Origin: Trebonia kvetii | Lineage (GTDB): Bacteria; Actinomycetota; Actinomycetes; Streptosporangiales; Streptosporangiaceae | Assembly: GCF_007827045.1 (NCBI RefSeq) | Contig: NZ_RPFW01000006.1 | Location: 644,175-708,174, forward strand | DNA: 64,000 bases | Reading direction: 5' to 3' | Shown here: positions 10,582 to 19,698 of the stretch, in pieces | Position numbering within the stretch: the first letter of the stretch is position 1 | Layout: each line of letters begins with the position of its first letter | The notes under the pieces: model-generated | Databases searched by the model: none | Told to the model about the DNA's origin: nothing | The model's input: the letters and a program-made list of their open reading frames with translations, nothing else | Position numbers and translations under genes: made by a program

Positions 10582-10803
10582 TCAGAAGTCGAGGAGGTCG
10601 GCGGGGTCGAGGCTGACGGTGAAGGGCTTGTCGGCGTCGATGACGGCTTCGAGCAGGGTGCCCTGGGTTACTGCGGGGGCGGCGGTGTAGGCGGTGCCAT
10701 CGAGCGTGAGGACCTGGACCGAGGGCGCCGGGGTGTGCTCGATGATCCATTATTGCGGTATGCCGAGCTGGGCGTACTCGAGGCGGGGCACGGGCTTGCC
10801 AGG
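10582..10803 (-). pseudogene. Uma2-family (PD-(D/E)XK-like, DUF820) C-terminal remnant
   Basis: The minus strand reads RLEYAQLGIPQ, then TAA, then WIIEHTPAPSVQVLTLDG and a C-terminus ending in DPADLLDF plus TGA. This is the C-terminal pattern of Uma2-family proteins, where YWI normally follows IPQ. The Tyr codon has apparently become TAA. The N-terminal two-thirds is missing. It is a small decayed fragment upstream of the two-component system. Confidence 0.6.
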
Positions 10804-10930
10804 TATGCGGTTGGGCTGGACGTTCTGAGGTTATTTGGAGCGTTTGCGGTATGTGTTGGCAGGTATGTGCTGTGAGGTTCACCTTGGGGATGCGGCTGTG
10901 TACCACCAGAGGTCACCGTGTTGTCGATGG

Positions 10931-12598
10931 TCACCGTGCGTAAACGGCTGTGAAGTCACGGGTGGAGGCGGTGTAGTACGAGTAGGCGCTCGGCTGCTGC
11001 GTCGGCAGCAGCGTCACCGGGGTCGGGTTGGCGGGGTTGCCCTTCGCCTGGTAGGTGTCGAACTTCATCCAGGCGGGGTTGATGTCCATCTGCAGGCCCT
11101 CGACCGCGCCTGCCCGGTGCAGCAGCTCGGCCAGGTCCTGCACGTTCAGCGCGGGGCCGTACACGTAGACGATCCGGCCGTCCTTGGTAATGCCCAGGCC
11201 GGAGCGCCACACGTAGTACCCGCCGCCGAGCGTGGCGCCGAAATTGGTCATGATGTCCTGGTTGAGGTTCGGCGAGATCTTGCCGTGGTCGATGATCAGC
11301 TTGAGGTTCTGCCGTACGCCCGCGATCTTGGCGTTCATCGAGAAGTCGCGGCCCCACTTGCCGATCTTGATCGTGCCGTTCTTGTAGTAGACGACCGACG
11401 CGGCACCCGTCACAAGCGAGCCGTGGTACGAGCCGTTCAGGTAGAAGCCGCCGCCCGCCGAGCTAAGCTTGAACCCGCCGTTGAACGTGGCCAGCAGGCC
11501 GGTGCGCTTGCCCGCGGGGATGAAGGTGTCATTCCAGCCCCACGGGCTTGACCCCGGGTCCTCGGAGCCAGGGTGCAGTGAGAACTTGACCAGCCGCTGG
11601 TCGATCGACGCCACGCCGTTGACCTGGGAGGTATAAGTGGCGTCGCGGAGGAACGTGGTCAGGATGGCCGGGTTTCCCTTCACCTTCTCCACCACGCGCC
11701 ACTGACCCTCGCCGGCTATCGGCGACGGCGCGAGCGACTTCAGCGTGCCCGGGATGTCGGGCACGAACTGCTTGGTCTTGATCTTGGTCTTGCCCTTCGG
11801 CGGCTTAGTCGGGGCAACTCCCTCGCCGCTCGGCACGGCAAGCGAGAATGACGGCCTGCCCCCCTTGGGTGGCGGGTTGTAGGAGAGCCACTCGCCGAAC
11901 GTCACGACCGGGCCGAGGTAGTGGTCGCGGGCCCACTCCGCCAGGTTCGCCGTCATGCCCTGGCCGTTGTTCTTGAACGCCGCCTGCCCGGCGGAGAACA
12001 TCGTCACGAGCAGGAACAGCGCGATTATCGCGCTGATCACGCGGACGGTGCGGCGGTGGAAGAACCTGCGGGTCCGGCGGAACCGGACCTTCCTGGTCGG
12101 CGGTTCCGGTGACGGCTCCCCAGGGGATGCCGGGCCACCAGGCCCCTGCCCCGGCAGCTGGTAGCGCTGGCCGTCGAATCGCTGCGGGTCCTCGTACCGG
12201 CGCATGTTTCCCTGCACGGGTCCTTCCTGGTAACCGCGAGGGCCGCCGTCGCAGCCGTTGTGGCCGCGCGGGTCACCATTTCCCGGGTAAGTGGCGCCAC
12301 GGCCCTGGTGGTTGAACGTCTGCGTGGGCTGGTTTTCATTGCCCTGGCCGGGGCCAGGCGGTGGGCCGGGCTGGTCGTAGCCTTGCGGCCCGGGCCCATT
12401 ACCGCCTTGGCCGCCGTAGGGCTGCTGCTGGCCGTAACCCGCGGGTCCGCCGTACTGGCCGTACTGGTGCTGCTGCTGATCCTGGCCGGGAGCGCCGTTA
12501 CCGTTGCGCTGAGCGCCCTGGTCGTCGCGGGCCTGTCCGTCATCGGGCTCGTTAAGCCACTCACGGCCTGGTCCACCACGGGGCACCCTTCGTGACAT
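10931..12598 (-). CDS. Phosphodiester glycosidase (NAGPA-domain) membrane-anchored protein with disordered N-terminus
   Basis: 555 residues. Residues 1-180 are an extreme Gln/Gly/Pro-rich low-complexity cytoplasmic region. One membrane helix follows (about 187-207, VISAIIALFLLVTMFSAG). The extracytoplasmic C-terminal domain has LLATFNGGFKLSSAGGGFYL, AGVRQNLKLIIDHGK and TNFGATLGGGYYVWRSGLGI, typical of the phosphodiester glycosidase/NAGPA (DUF2233) fold. It likely acts on cell-envelope sugars or polymers outside the membrane. The substrate is unknown. The low-complexity head may mediate localisation. Confidence 0.78.
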   Translation of the reverse strand: MSRRVPRGGPGREWLNEPDDGQARDDQGAQRNGNGAPGQDQQQHQYGQYGGPAGYGQQQPYGGQGGNGPGPQGYDQPGPPPGPGQGNENQPTQTFNHQGRGATYPGNGDPRGHNGCDGGPRGYQEGPVQGNMRRYEDPQRFDGQRYQLPGQGPGGPASPGEPSPEPPTRKVRFRRTRRFFHRRTVRVISAIIALFLLVTMFSAGQAAFKNNGQGMTANLAEWARDHYLGPVVTFGEWLSYNPPPKGGRPSFSLAVPSGEGVAPTKPPKGKTKIKTKQFVPDIPGTLKSLAPSPIAGEGQWRVVEKVKGNPAILTTFLRDATYTSQVNGVASIDQRLVKFSLHPGSEDPGSSPWGWNDTFIPAGKRTGLLATFNGGFKLSSAGGGFYLNGSYHGSLVTGAASVVYYKNGTIKIGKWGRDFSMNAKIAGVRQNLKLIIDHGKISPNLNQDIMTNFGATLGGGYYVWRSGLGITKDGRIVYVYGPALNVQDLAELLHRAGAVEGLQMDINPAWMKFDTYQAKGNPANPTPVTLLPTQQPSAYSYYTASTRDFTAVYAR

Positions 12599-12754
12599 AT
12601 CGCATACCTCCTGCGTAGGTCAGTCTCGTGGGCACGCCGCCTGCCTCAATTTGAAGGAATCGTTACGAGCCAATACCCACACCTCGGCCCAGTTACCTGC
12701 AGCTTCCGGCGCAATCTATGCGGGAGCGCAGTCGCCCGCGCCAGGTGCCAGACT

Positions 12755-13075
12755 ATGCGGCCAGTCTTTCGATGCCCGCTCATCTTCATCTGCACATCCC
12801 ACTTTGATGCTCTGATTTCCCTCATACCCAGCTTCCTCATCGCCACGTCCATTCGGTCGATGAACAGCACGCCGTCCAGGTGGTCGGTCTCGTGCTGCAG
12901 GCACCGGGGCCAGCCGCCGCTTCACGTCGTAGAAGATGCCGGGGAAGGACAGGCACCCCTCCTCACCGTCCTGCTCCTGCTCTTCGGGGAACTCGAGGAC
13001 CGGGATGACGAGCACCGGGCCGGCCACGTAGATGAGGGCGCCGCCCGCGGTGGCCCAGCCCAGGCCTGACCGCCA
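12755..13075 (-). pseudogene. def: Peptide deformylase remnant
   Basis: The minus strand carries PVLEFPEEQEQDGEEGCLSFPG, which contains deformylase motif EGCLS. In a second frame it carries LQHETDHLDGVLFIDRMD, which contains metal-binding HEXXH. The two motifs lie only about 17 codons apart, where the family has about 40-45, and the frame changes between them. A segment is therefore deleted and the gene is dead. The usual N-terminal GLAAPQ motif is not recognisable. Another copy must supply the essential activity. Confidence 0.62.
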
Positions 13076-13301
13076 CTGGTACTCCGATCCGGGATGCTCA
13101 GCTCCGCAGGGGCAGGTGCCGCCCCACGCCCGCCAGCGCCGCGTGAACCCGAGCGCGCTGGGCCTGCCGTTCACGACCAGGGAAACAGGTTCTGCCTGAC
13201 GGCAACGAACCGGGTGCGAGGGGGCTTTAGCAGAACTTCTTCATAGGAAATTGAAACACTGGCTCGAACGGGCGCAGAGCATCGTTGGCTAGCTTGCGAG
13301 C

Positions 13302-14072
13302 GTGTCATATCCAGACCAGTACGGGGACCGGGGGAACTGGCCGGATTCTCTGGGTGCCCGCCAGCGGCCACCGCAGCCACCCCAGCGGCTCCGGCCGCCA
13401 GGGCCGGCTCAGCATGCCCATCGGTTCGGCGGGACAGAGGGCAACGAGCGGCTGACCGCGATGACCGGGGCGGTGCTGCTGGTCCTGCTCGCCGTCGAGG
13501 GCTTCACCATCTTGCGGCTCGGCCGCCTGCTTACCCTGCACGTCTTCCTCGGCATGCTGCTGCTCGGCCCGGTCGCACTCAAAGCCGGGTCGGTGATCTA
13601 CCGCTTCGTCCGCTACTACACCGGGAGCGCCCCGTACCGGCGCAAGGGGCCGCCCGCGCCGCTGCTGCGCTTGCTCGGGCCGGTCCTCATCCTGCTGACG
13701 GCGTGCGTCTTCGGCTCTGGCGTGATGCTCGTCGCTACCGGCTCCCGTCAGGGCCCGTGGCTCCTGCTGCACAAGGCCTCGTTCATAGTGTGGTTCTGCG
13801 CGATGGCCGTCCACGTGCTCGCCTACGTCCCGCGCCTGCCCAGGCTGCTCGCCGCCGAGGCGCGGGGCCTCGCCATCCCTGAGGGTGGCGCAGTCGGGCA
13901 CGCGGGCGGCGGGCGGCACGCCCGCCGGGCGGTGGAAGTCCTCGGCGGGCGCGGCACCCGGCTGGCGCTGCTGATCGCCTCGCTGCTGGCCGGCCTGGTG
14001 ATCGCCCTGCTCACCGTGCACCTCGCGGGCCAGTGGCGGCCGGCAGGCACCCCCGTCGGGTTCCATCGCTGA
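13302..14072 (+). CDS. Cytochrome b561-like / DUF4405-like membrane protein
   Basis: 256 residues from GTG 13302. A Pro/Arg/Gln-rich head (about 45 aa) is followed by four hydrophobic segments and a fifth near the C-terminus. Candidate haem-ligand histidines sit in or next to helices: LLTLHVFLGM, LLLHKASFIVWF and AVHVLAY. This is the spacing seen in small b-type cytochrome membrane proteins. It could donate electrons to an envelope redox enzyme. The flavin system of 16.6-19.4 kb is nearby, but the link is inference. Confidence 0.62.
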   Translation: MSYPDQYGDRGNWPDSLGARQRPPQPPQRLRPPGPAQHAHRFGGTEGNERLTAMTGAVLLVLLAVEGFTILRLGRLLTLHVFLGMLLLGPVALKAGSVIYRFVRYYTGSAPYRRKGPPAPLLRLLGPVLILLTACVFGSGVMLVATGSRQGPWLLLHKASFIVWFCAMAVHVLAYVPRLPRLLAAEARGLAIPEGGAVGHAGGGRHARRAVEVLGGRGTRLALLIASLLAGLVIALLTVHLAGQWRPAGTPVGFHR

Positions 14073-14084
14073 CCGGATATCGCG

Positions 14085-15668
14085 TCACCGTCTCCTGTGA
14101 CTGGGCCGATGGTGCCGTGCGCTGCCGCGGCGGCGCCGGAGGAGCACTGCGCCGGCCGCGCCGGCGCAGGCCAGCGCGGCCGCGGCCAGCCACGCGGCCG
14201 TAGTAGCGAAACCGCGCGGCCGGGCGTTCGCGGCCTTCGCTGTGCCAGCACCTGCCGCGGTGCGTCCGGATGTCCCCGGTGTTCCTGGCGATGGCGTCCT
14301 GGACGCGGGCGTGCCCGTGTTGTCCGGCGGGGTGGTGGCCGCGGCGGGCGAGCTGAACGTGGCGGTCTCGAGCGCGGCCCCGTCCTGGCCGGCGACTACG
14401 ACCGCGGTCAGCAGTCCGTCGTGCGTGCGGGCGAGCGCCAGTTCCTCGCCGATCTCGAAGAAGCCGGGACCAGGCGGTGCGGGCGTCAGCTCCCTCAGCC
14501 CGGCGAGGCTGACGGCAGCGCCGCGACTCGTCAGGGTGATGCTGGCCCAGTGGTACCCGAGACGGTCACCGGAGCGGGTGTGGACGGCGCACAGCAGCCG
14601 CACTTCGCCGGGTGACAGCAGTCCGAGCGCGGGTAGCAGCAGGTCGGCGCCGGCTGGCGGGTTCAGGCTCGTCTGCTGCCACGGGCCGCCCGGCGTGCCG
14701 GCGGCCAGCTTGATCACGCTCCGGCCCGATACCCAGAAGGGCGCGGCGACCATGAGCTTCCCGTCGGGGAGCGCGGCGATGTCCCCGGCGGGGAAGTCGT
14801 AGAAGGTGGCGCCCGGCAGGACCAGCGGCGGTCCGTCTCCGGTCAGCACCGGCTCCGGCTGCCGCGGGCGTCCGTCGGCACCGAGGACCGAGACGAGGAC
14901 TGCCTGGCCTCCGGTCGCTGTCGTCTCGGTCCAGGAGACCGCTGCCTGCCCGCCGGGCAGCGGCGCGAGCCGCACGCCGAATGCCGAGTGGCCGCCGTCG
15001 CCGGGCATGGCGACCGGGGCGCCGAAGGTCATGCCCGCGTCGTGGGAGACGGCGACCTCGATCCGGTCAGCCCTGCCTACGTCCTGGCAGGCGTCCGCGT
15101 CAGGTCCCTGTGACCACGCTACCCATGCCGTGCCGTGCTGCCCGACCGCGACGATCGGCCGGTCATCGAAGCTGCCCGTCCCGCGCTGATCGCTGACCAG
15201 CCTGGCGGTGCCGAGGGTGCCGCGGGAGCCGACGCTCGCGATCGCGACGGAACCGCTGGTAATGCACTGCTCCCCAGGCGGCGCCGTGCCCGCCACCACG
15301 AGCAGCGGCCCGCCCGGCACGGCGGCCGCCGCCGGGTCGTAACTGGAGCCGAACCCGGCCGGCAGGACGGACCCCGACCGCCGCCACACCGCGCTGCCGA
15401 CCCGCCTGGTCCAGACCGCCGCTTGTGCCCCTGCGGTGCCGAAGGTGGTCGCCGCGACCGCGGTGGCCGCGGCGTCCTGCGCCGCGGCCGGCTCCCCCAG
15501 ACTGCGTACGGTCCCGCTCGCGACCTTCTCGACTCCCGGTCCGACAGGGCCGCCCGCCTTTCCGGATATCGCGGCCGGACTGGCGATCGCGTCCGTGCTC
15601 GGCGCCAGGCTCGCGGCAGCCGCCAGGCTCGCGGCAGCCGCCAGCACGCCGGCTGCCCGTCGGGGCAT
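14085..15668 (-). CDS. Secreted, membrane-anchored BNR/sialidase-like repeat protein
   Basis: About 527 residues from ATG 15668, where a signal peptide begins (MPRRAAGVLAAAASLAAA). The frame is open upstream to 15761, but that part is not signal-like. The body has Asp-box-like and beta-propeller phrases (RIEVAVSHDAGMTFGAPVA, VSWTETTATGG). It ends in a Thr/Pro/Gly-rich stalk, a C-terminal hydrophobic helix (TTAAWLAAAALACAGAAGAV) and a basic RRRR tail, so it is anchored to the cell surface. No catalytic sialidase residues can be assigned, and a binding or structural role is equally possible. Confidence 0.68.
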   Translation of the reverse strand: MPRRAAGVLAAAASLAAAASLAPSTDAIASPAAISGKAGGPVGPGVEKVASGTVRSLGEPAAAQDAAATAVAATTFGTAGAQAAVWTRRVGSAVWRRSGSVLPAGFGSSYDPAAAAVPGGPLLVVAGTAPPGEQCITSGSVAIASVGSRGTLGTARLVSDQRGTGSFDDRPIVAVGQHGTAWVAWSQGPDADACQDVGRADRIEVAVSHDAGMTFGAPVAMPGDGGHSAFGVRLAPLPGGQAAVSWTETTATGGQAVLVSVLGADGRPRQPEPVLTGDGPPLVLPGATFYDFPAGDIAALPDGKLMVAAPFWVSGRSVIKLAAGTPGGPWQQTSLNPPAGADLLLPALGLLSPGEVRLLCAVHTRSGDRLGYHWASITLTSRGAAVSLAGLRELTPAPPGPGFFEIGEELALARTHDGLLTAVVVAGQDGAALETATFSSPAAATTPPDNTGTPASRTPSPGTPGTSGRTAAGAGTAKAANARPRGFATTAAWLAAAALACAGAAGAVLLRRRRGSARHHRPSHRRR

Positions 15669-15871
15669 GCGGCTGTCCCGTCGATATCTGCACGTTTCGA
15701 TCCGCCACCATAACCCGGCCGTGCTTCTCCCGTGCACCGTCCGGGTCGTATTCAGAGCCACTTAACGACCTCTGCGGAATCGGCGCGGATGCAGAAATTC
15801 TCCATGCCAGCTTGATCGGTGCGACAGATCCTCACCGCGTAACTTCCAGGCAACCTGAAGGGGGTGCCGTT

Positions 15872-16561
15872 TTGTCACTAGCGCGGATATGGGACAGGCG
15901 CGTCGCGGGCTGGCATACGCACGTCACCTCAGCGAGCGGATTCGACATAGTGCGCGACCGGCTGCTCGCCATCTCGGCCCCCGGGCCCGCCGATGCCTGC
16001 GTGGACCTGGGCGCGGGCACCGGGTTCGTGGCGCTGGCGCTCGCCCCGCTGGTGAATTCTGTGCTCGCTGTCGATATCTCGGCCGCGATGGCGGAATCTC
16101 TGGCCGCGCGTGCTGTGCAGGCCGGATCGTGCAACGTCAGAACCGCGGTGGCAGACCTGCGGGTCTTGCGGCTGCCGCCAGCCAGCGTCGACCTGGTCGT
16201 TTCCAGCTACGCACTGCACCACCTCAGGGACAACGACAAGCGGATGCTTGCCGCCGAGGCGGCGCGGTGGCTGCGTCCCGGGGGCCGCATCGTGGTCGCC
16301 GACATGATGTTCGGCCGCGGCGCGACCCAGCGCGACCGGGAGATACTCCGCGAAAAGCTGCAGACGTTCGCGCTCAGGGGCCCTGCCGGCTGGTGGCGGA
16401 TCGCCAAGAACCTTGCCAGGTACGGGCTTGGCGTCGGCCACGAGCACCCGGCCGCACCGCAATTCTGGCAGCTGGCGCTGCGCGATGCCGGCTTCAGCGA
16501 CGTGCGCTTCGAGCCGGTCGTCGCGGAAGCCGGCATCGTCTCAGGAACCCGCCCCAGGTAA
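15872..16561 (+). CDS. Class I SAM-dependent methyltransferase
   Basis: 229 residues. TTG 15872 is preferred because GAAGGGGG lies about 7 bases upstream and the family homology begins there (MSLARIWD). The SAM-binding motif I is VDLGAGTGFVALAL, motif II AVDISAAM, then the post-I LVVSSYALHHL and WLRPGGRIVVADMM segments, as in UbiE/methyltransferase-11 proteins. The substrate is unknown. It stands alone between divergent neighbours. Confidence 0.85.
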   Translation: MSLARIWDRRVAGWHTHVTSASGFDIVRDRLLAISAPGPADACVDLGAGTGFVALALAPLVNSVLAVDISAAMAESLAARAVQAGSCNVRTAVADLRVLRLPPASVDLVVSSYALHHLRDNDKRMLAAEAARWLRPGGRIVVADMMFGRGATQRDREILREKLQTFALRGPAGWWRIAKNLARYGLGVGHEHPAAPQFWQLALRDAGFSDVRFEPVVAEAGIVSGTRPR

Positions 16562-16601
16562 TCGCTGGCCTGAGGCAAAGCACTCAGGGAGGTGCGCGTC
16601 G

Positions 16602-17456
16602 TTACCGGGCTTGCGCGGTGCCGGCCGCGACGAGGGGAAACCGTTTCGTCCGCCGCTTGCTGCCGTCGGGGTTGATGATGAGCGCCTCGTAACCGTCGAG
16701 TCCTTCGATCAGCGCGAGGCCAGGCTCTCCGGCCACCGCCAGCGCGGTGGCCAGCGCGTCCGCGAGGCCGAGGTCGGGTCCGGTCACGCTGGCCGAGGCG
16801 GCGCGCGCGGCCGGCCGCCCCGAGCGAGGGTCGATGAGGTGCTCGCCCCGCTCGTAGGTTCCCGAGGTGGCGATCGCCCCGGTCAGCTCGACGATCTCAG
16901 CCAGGCGGTGCGGCGCATGAGGGTCGGCGATGCCGATCCTGAAGGGCGTGCCGTCGCCAAGGCCGCCGCTGCTTGCGATGTCGCCGGCGGCGTTGACGAG
17001 GACCCCGCAGATGTCACTGGCGCGGAACGCGGCGAGCGCCCGCTGCGCGGCCCAGCCTTTCACGTAGCCGGACGGGTCAAACCCACCGGGCACGGCCCAC
17101 GGGTCGAACCACCCGCCGGACAGGTCGCGGGCTGCTGCGCAGAGGTCAAGCATCTCGGCCACCTCGACGGGGGCTTGGGCGCTGCTGGGATCTCCGCGGC
17201 GCAGCCGGCTGACTGGGCTGTCGGGCTTCCAGGTGCTGAAGATCTCATCGGCCCGGTGCAACGTGGCTACCGCCTCGGCTAGCTGCCCGCTGATCTCCTG
17301 GCTCGCCCGACGAGCGGCGGTGTCCGGGGTGGCGGAGCCCGCGGTCGCGTAGACGTCGATGACCACGATTGTGCCCATCACGTCCTCGAGATGGTGGACG
17401 AGGTGAACGGGCGGCGAGCCAGCCGGCCCGGCCGCCGCGCCGGGGTCAGGGGTCAC
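16602..17456 (-). CDS. apbE: FAD:protein FMN transferase (ApbE)
   Basis: 284 residues. ApbE attaches FMN to Ser/Thr of extracytoplasmic FMN-binding domains using FAD. Family signatures are present: VMGTIVVIDVYA, FSTWKPDSPVSRLRRGD, GGFDPSGYVKGWAAQRAL, LVNAAGDIASSG, TSGTYERGEHLIDPRSGRPA and ASVTGPDLGLADALATAL. The GTGA start overlaps the stop of the FMN-binding protein gene, so enzyme and probable substrate are co-translated. No clear signal peptide is seen, as in some actinobacterial ApbE proteins. Confidence 0.92.
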   Translation of the reverse strand: MTPDPGAAAGPAGSPPVHLVHHLEDVMGTIVVIDVYATAGSATPDTAARRASQEISGQLAEAVATLHRADEIFSTWKPDSPVSRLRRGDPSSAQAPVEVAEMLDLCAAARDLSGGWFDPWAVPGGFDPSGYVKGWAAQRALAAFRASDICGVLVNAAGDIASSGGLGDGTPFRIGIADPHAPHRLAEIVELTGAIATSGTYERGEHLIDPRSGRPAARAASASVTGPDLGLADALATALAVAGEPGLALIEGLDGYEALIINPDGSKRRTKRFPLVAAGTAQAR

Positions 17457-17983
17457 CCGACGCCCAGCTGTTTCAGCGCCGCCTGCAGCGACTGCTGGAA
17501 TCCCGCGCTGGTGTAGCTTGCCCCGGAGACGCCCTGGATGTTGGCGCTCTGCGCCGCCACGGCCTGCTGTTCAAGGACCGGGATGGAGTTCTGGTCGATG
17601 TACTGCGAGCGGGGGTTCCCGCCGTCGTCCAGGGAGGCGATCCCGACCTTGGTGATCTTGGTCCCGGACACCGTGACGGAGACCGACAGCACGCCCCAGC
17701 TGTAGTTCACCTGGGGCCCGACGGCCGTCCGTGAACTGCTCGGCGTGCCTGCCGAACTCGCCTTGGGCGCGGCAGACCGCCCGGCCTTGGCCTTGGACTT
17801 GCTCTTCGACGAGGGCGCCGTCCCTGAACTGCCCTGGGAGATGGCTGCTCCCGCGGGGCTGGTAGCGGCCGCTCCCGCCGCGGGGATCGTCGCGACGGAG
17901 ATGGCCGGCGACCGGGTATGGAACGCAAGCACGCCGATGAGGCCCGCTACGGTCCCCGTGATTACGATTGGTGCCCGCTTCAC
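17453..17983 (-). CDS. Exported FMN-binding domain protein (covalent flavin carrier)
   Basis: 176 residues: an N-terminal signal/anchor (MKRAPIVITGTVAGLIGVL), a Ser/Lys/Ala-rich linker, and a C-terminal FMN_bind domain ending in VSGASYTSAGFQQSL. SGASYTS fits the flavinylation motif in which the Ser/Thr is bonded to FMN by ApbE. It lies between a ferric-reductase-like protein and apbE, so it is the likely extracytosolic electron carrier of the three-gene operon. Confidence 0.88.
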   Translation of the reverse strand: MKRAPIVITGTVAGLIGVLAFHTRSPAISVATIPAAGAAATSPAGAAISQGSSGTAPSSKSKSKAKAGRSAAPKASSAGTPSSSRTAVGPQVNYSWGVLSVSVTVSGTKITKVGIASLDDGGNPRSQYIDQNSIPVLEQQAVAAQSANIQGVSGASYTSAGFQQSLQAALKQLGVG

Positions 17984-18032
17984 AGCGCCGGGCCTTGGCT
18001 GGTGCGCATCTGCTGTCTGCCCCTTTCAGGCA

Positions 18033-19430
18033 TCAGAACCCGAACGTCTCTGTGTGGATCTGCTCCGCGTCCGTCCCGAGCTGCAGCGCGGCGGCGGCGA
18101 TCTCCGCGCTGAACCCGGCAGGCCCGCAGATGTACACGTCGCGGTGCGCGATGTCGGGCACGAGGGACCGCACGACCCGGGCGTTGAGCTTGACCTTGTG
18201 CCGCGACCCGACGATCTCCTGGAGCCGGCCGCGGCGCTGCCGGACCAGGGTGGCCACCTCGTCCCGGTGAACGAGGTCCGCTGGGGTCGACGCGCGGACC
18301 ACGACCACCACGTCGACCCCGGCCGGCAGGTCCTCAAGCAGCGCGCGCACCGGGGTGATCCCGACCCCGGCGGCGAACAGGGCTACCCCGTCGCGGACGA
18401 GTGCGTGGCTGGTGAACGTGCCATAGGGGCCTTCGACCGCGACCCGGGTACCAGGACGCAGGCTGGCCGCCGCGCGGCTCTGGTCGCCGAGCCCCTTGAT
18501 GGTGACCCGGATGTACGGCGGCCGCGGCAGGGCGGACAGCGAGTACGGGTGCCCCTGCCACCACATCCCCTTGGTGAGGAAGTGCCAGTGGAAGAACTGG
18601 CCGCCGGATACCGCAAGCCGGTCGAGATGCCGTCCCTGGCAGACCACCGAGACGACCCCGGGCGCCTCCTGGCGGACCTCGACCACCCGGAGCTGGTGCC
18701 GCAGGCTCCGCCAGACTGGCTGCGCGACCCGGAACACCAGGACCATCCCCGCGGTAGCCGTCCAGATAATGATCCACAGCGCCCTGACCAGCGGGTGACC
18801 GATGAAGGAGACGCCCGTGAAGATCTGGTGCGCGAACGCCATGGCGAGCCCTAGATAGAGGTACAGGTGAATGACCCACCAGGTTTCGTACCTGAGGCGA
18901 CGCCGGACATGCCGGTACGAGCTGACCCCGGCCATGATCAGCAGGCCGAAGCCGACCGCCGCGGCAAGCATGTCCCGGTAGGACGTCACCAGCACCCACA
19001 GCTCGTGCAGCGCCCCGGTGCGCGCCGCCTGTGCGTAACCGAGTGTGATCAGTACTACGTGAGCCGTGATGAGGCTGATCGACCAGGGGGCAAGCTGCCG
19101 GTGCCAGCGGACCAGCCGGTCCTGGCCTACCGAGCTCTCCAGCCATGGCAGCCTGGCGATCAGCACCACCATGATCAGGATGAGATAGGTGCCGGCAAAG
19201 CCGGCGAGCCGGCCGGTCGCAGAAAACAGCCCGCCCGGCGCGGCGAGCGAGCCCCGGGACTCGCCGAGGATCACCGCGGCGAGGACGGCGCCGAAGCCAA
19301 GCCCGGCCAGCGCGGCACCCGCGTCAACTAGCGCAGGACGCGGCACGGGCGCCGGCGGTGGATTACTCCATGTCCGTGTTTCTTCCTGGGGTGGCAACTG
19401 ACCAGACTCGTAGACTTGCCCGCCGCTCAT
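18033..19430 (-). CDS. Ferric-reductase-like transmembrane oxidoreductase (FAD/NAD-binding)
   Basis: About 465 residues from ATG 19430 (GTG 19439 is also possible). Six membrane helices form the ferric-reductase-like domain, with haem-type histidines in SLITAHVVLI, VSSYRHV and WVIHLYLYLGLAMAFAHQIF. Then come an FAD-binding barrel (HPYSLSALP) and an NAD(P)-binding domain (GVALFAAGVGITPVRALLED, VYICGPAGFSAE). It passes cytosolic electrons across the membrane, presumably to the flavinylated protein encoded 49 bp downstream. This matches known flavin-based extracytosolic electron-transfer loci. Confidence 0.88.
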   Translation of the reverse strand: MSGGQVYESGQLPPQEETRTWSNPPPAPVPRPALVDAGAALAGLGFGAVLAAVILGESRGSLAAPGGLFSATGRLAGFAGTYLILIMVVLIARLPWLESSVGQDRLVRWHRQLAPWSISLITAHVVLITLGYAQAARTGALHELWVLVTSYRDMLAAAVGFGLLIMAGVSSYRHVRRRLRYETWWVIHLYLYLGLAMAFAHQIFTGVSFIGHPLVRALWIIIWTATAGMVLVFRVAQPVWRSLRHQLRVVEVRQEAPGVVSVVCQGRHLDRLAVSGGQFFHWHFLTKGMWWQGHPYSLSALPRPPYIRVTIKGLGDQSRAAASLRPGTRVAVEGPYGTFTSHALVRDGVALFAAGVGITPVRALLEDLPAGVDVVVVVRASTPADLVHRDEVATLVRQRRGRLQEIVGSRHKVKLNARVVRSLVPDIAHRDVYICGPAGFSAEIAAAALQLGTDAEQIHTETFGF

Positions 19431-19551
19431 CACGGCCACATTCTCACAGCTGAAGCTAATTTCCCCCTCTGAGCAGCCAGAGCATCACTTCTGAGCGGTC
19501 TAGGCCGAGGGGGCCGCCGTGGACGCCGGAGTCGGCTGGTCTAGTGGGGGC

Positions 19552-19668
19552 ATGAGTGCTGATGACGGCGTCCCGTCGGATGCTCAGGTCCGGGCGGCTG
19601 CCGAGGGGCGGGCGACGCACCCCAGGGAGCCGCATGCCGGCGGCACCGCGGGCCGGCTGAACGGCTAG
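19552..19668 (+). CDS. Possible 38-residue small protein
   Basis: ATG 19552 to TAG 19668 encodes a polar, Ala/Arg/Gly-rich 38-mer beginning MSADDGVPSDAQVRAA. A run of G precedes the ATG too closely for an ideal ribosome-binding site. It ends 30 bases before the P-type ATPase gene, so it could be a leader peptide or chance. No family is recognised. Confidence 0.25.
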   Translation: MSADDGVPSDAQVRAAAEGRATHPREPHAGGTAGRLNG

Positions 19669-19698
19669 ATCAGACGCGAGAAGACAGGTAAGCAAGGA

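Noticed and set aside
10439..10906. N-terminal extension of the response regulator to 389 residues
   Set aside because: The extension is Pro/Arg/His-rich shadow sequence overlapping the Uma2 remnant, and receiver domains begin a few residues after GTG 10438.
15425..15871. N-terminal extension of the methyltransferase
   Set aside because: The upstream frame is antisense of the BNR protein, and a good ribosome-binding site precedes TTG 15872.
19456..19695. 79-codon minus-strand frame upstream of the P-type ATPase
   Set aside because: No start signal or recognisable protein character, and it overlaps the probable promoter region.
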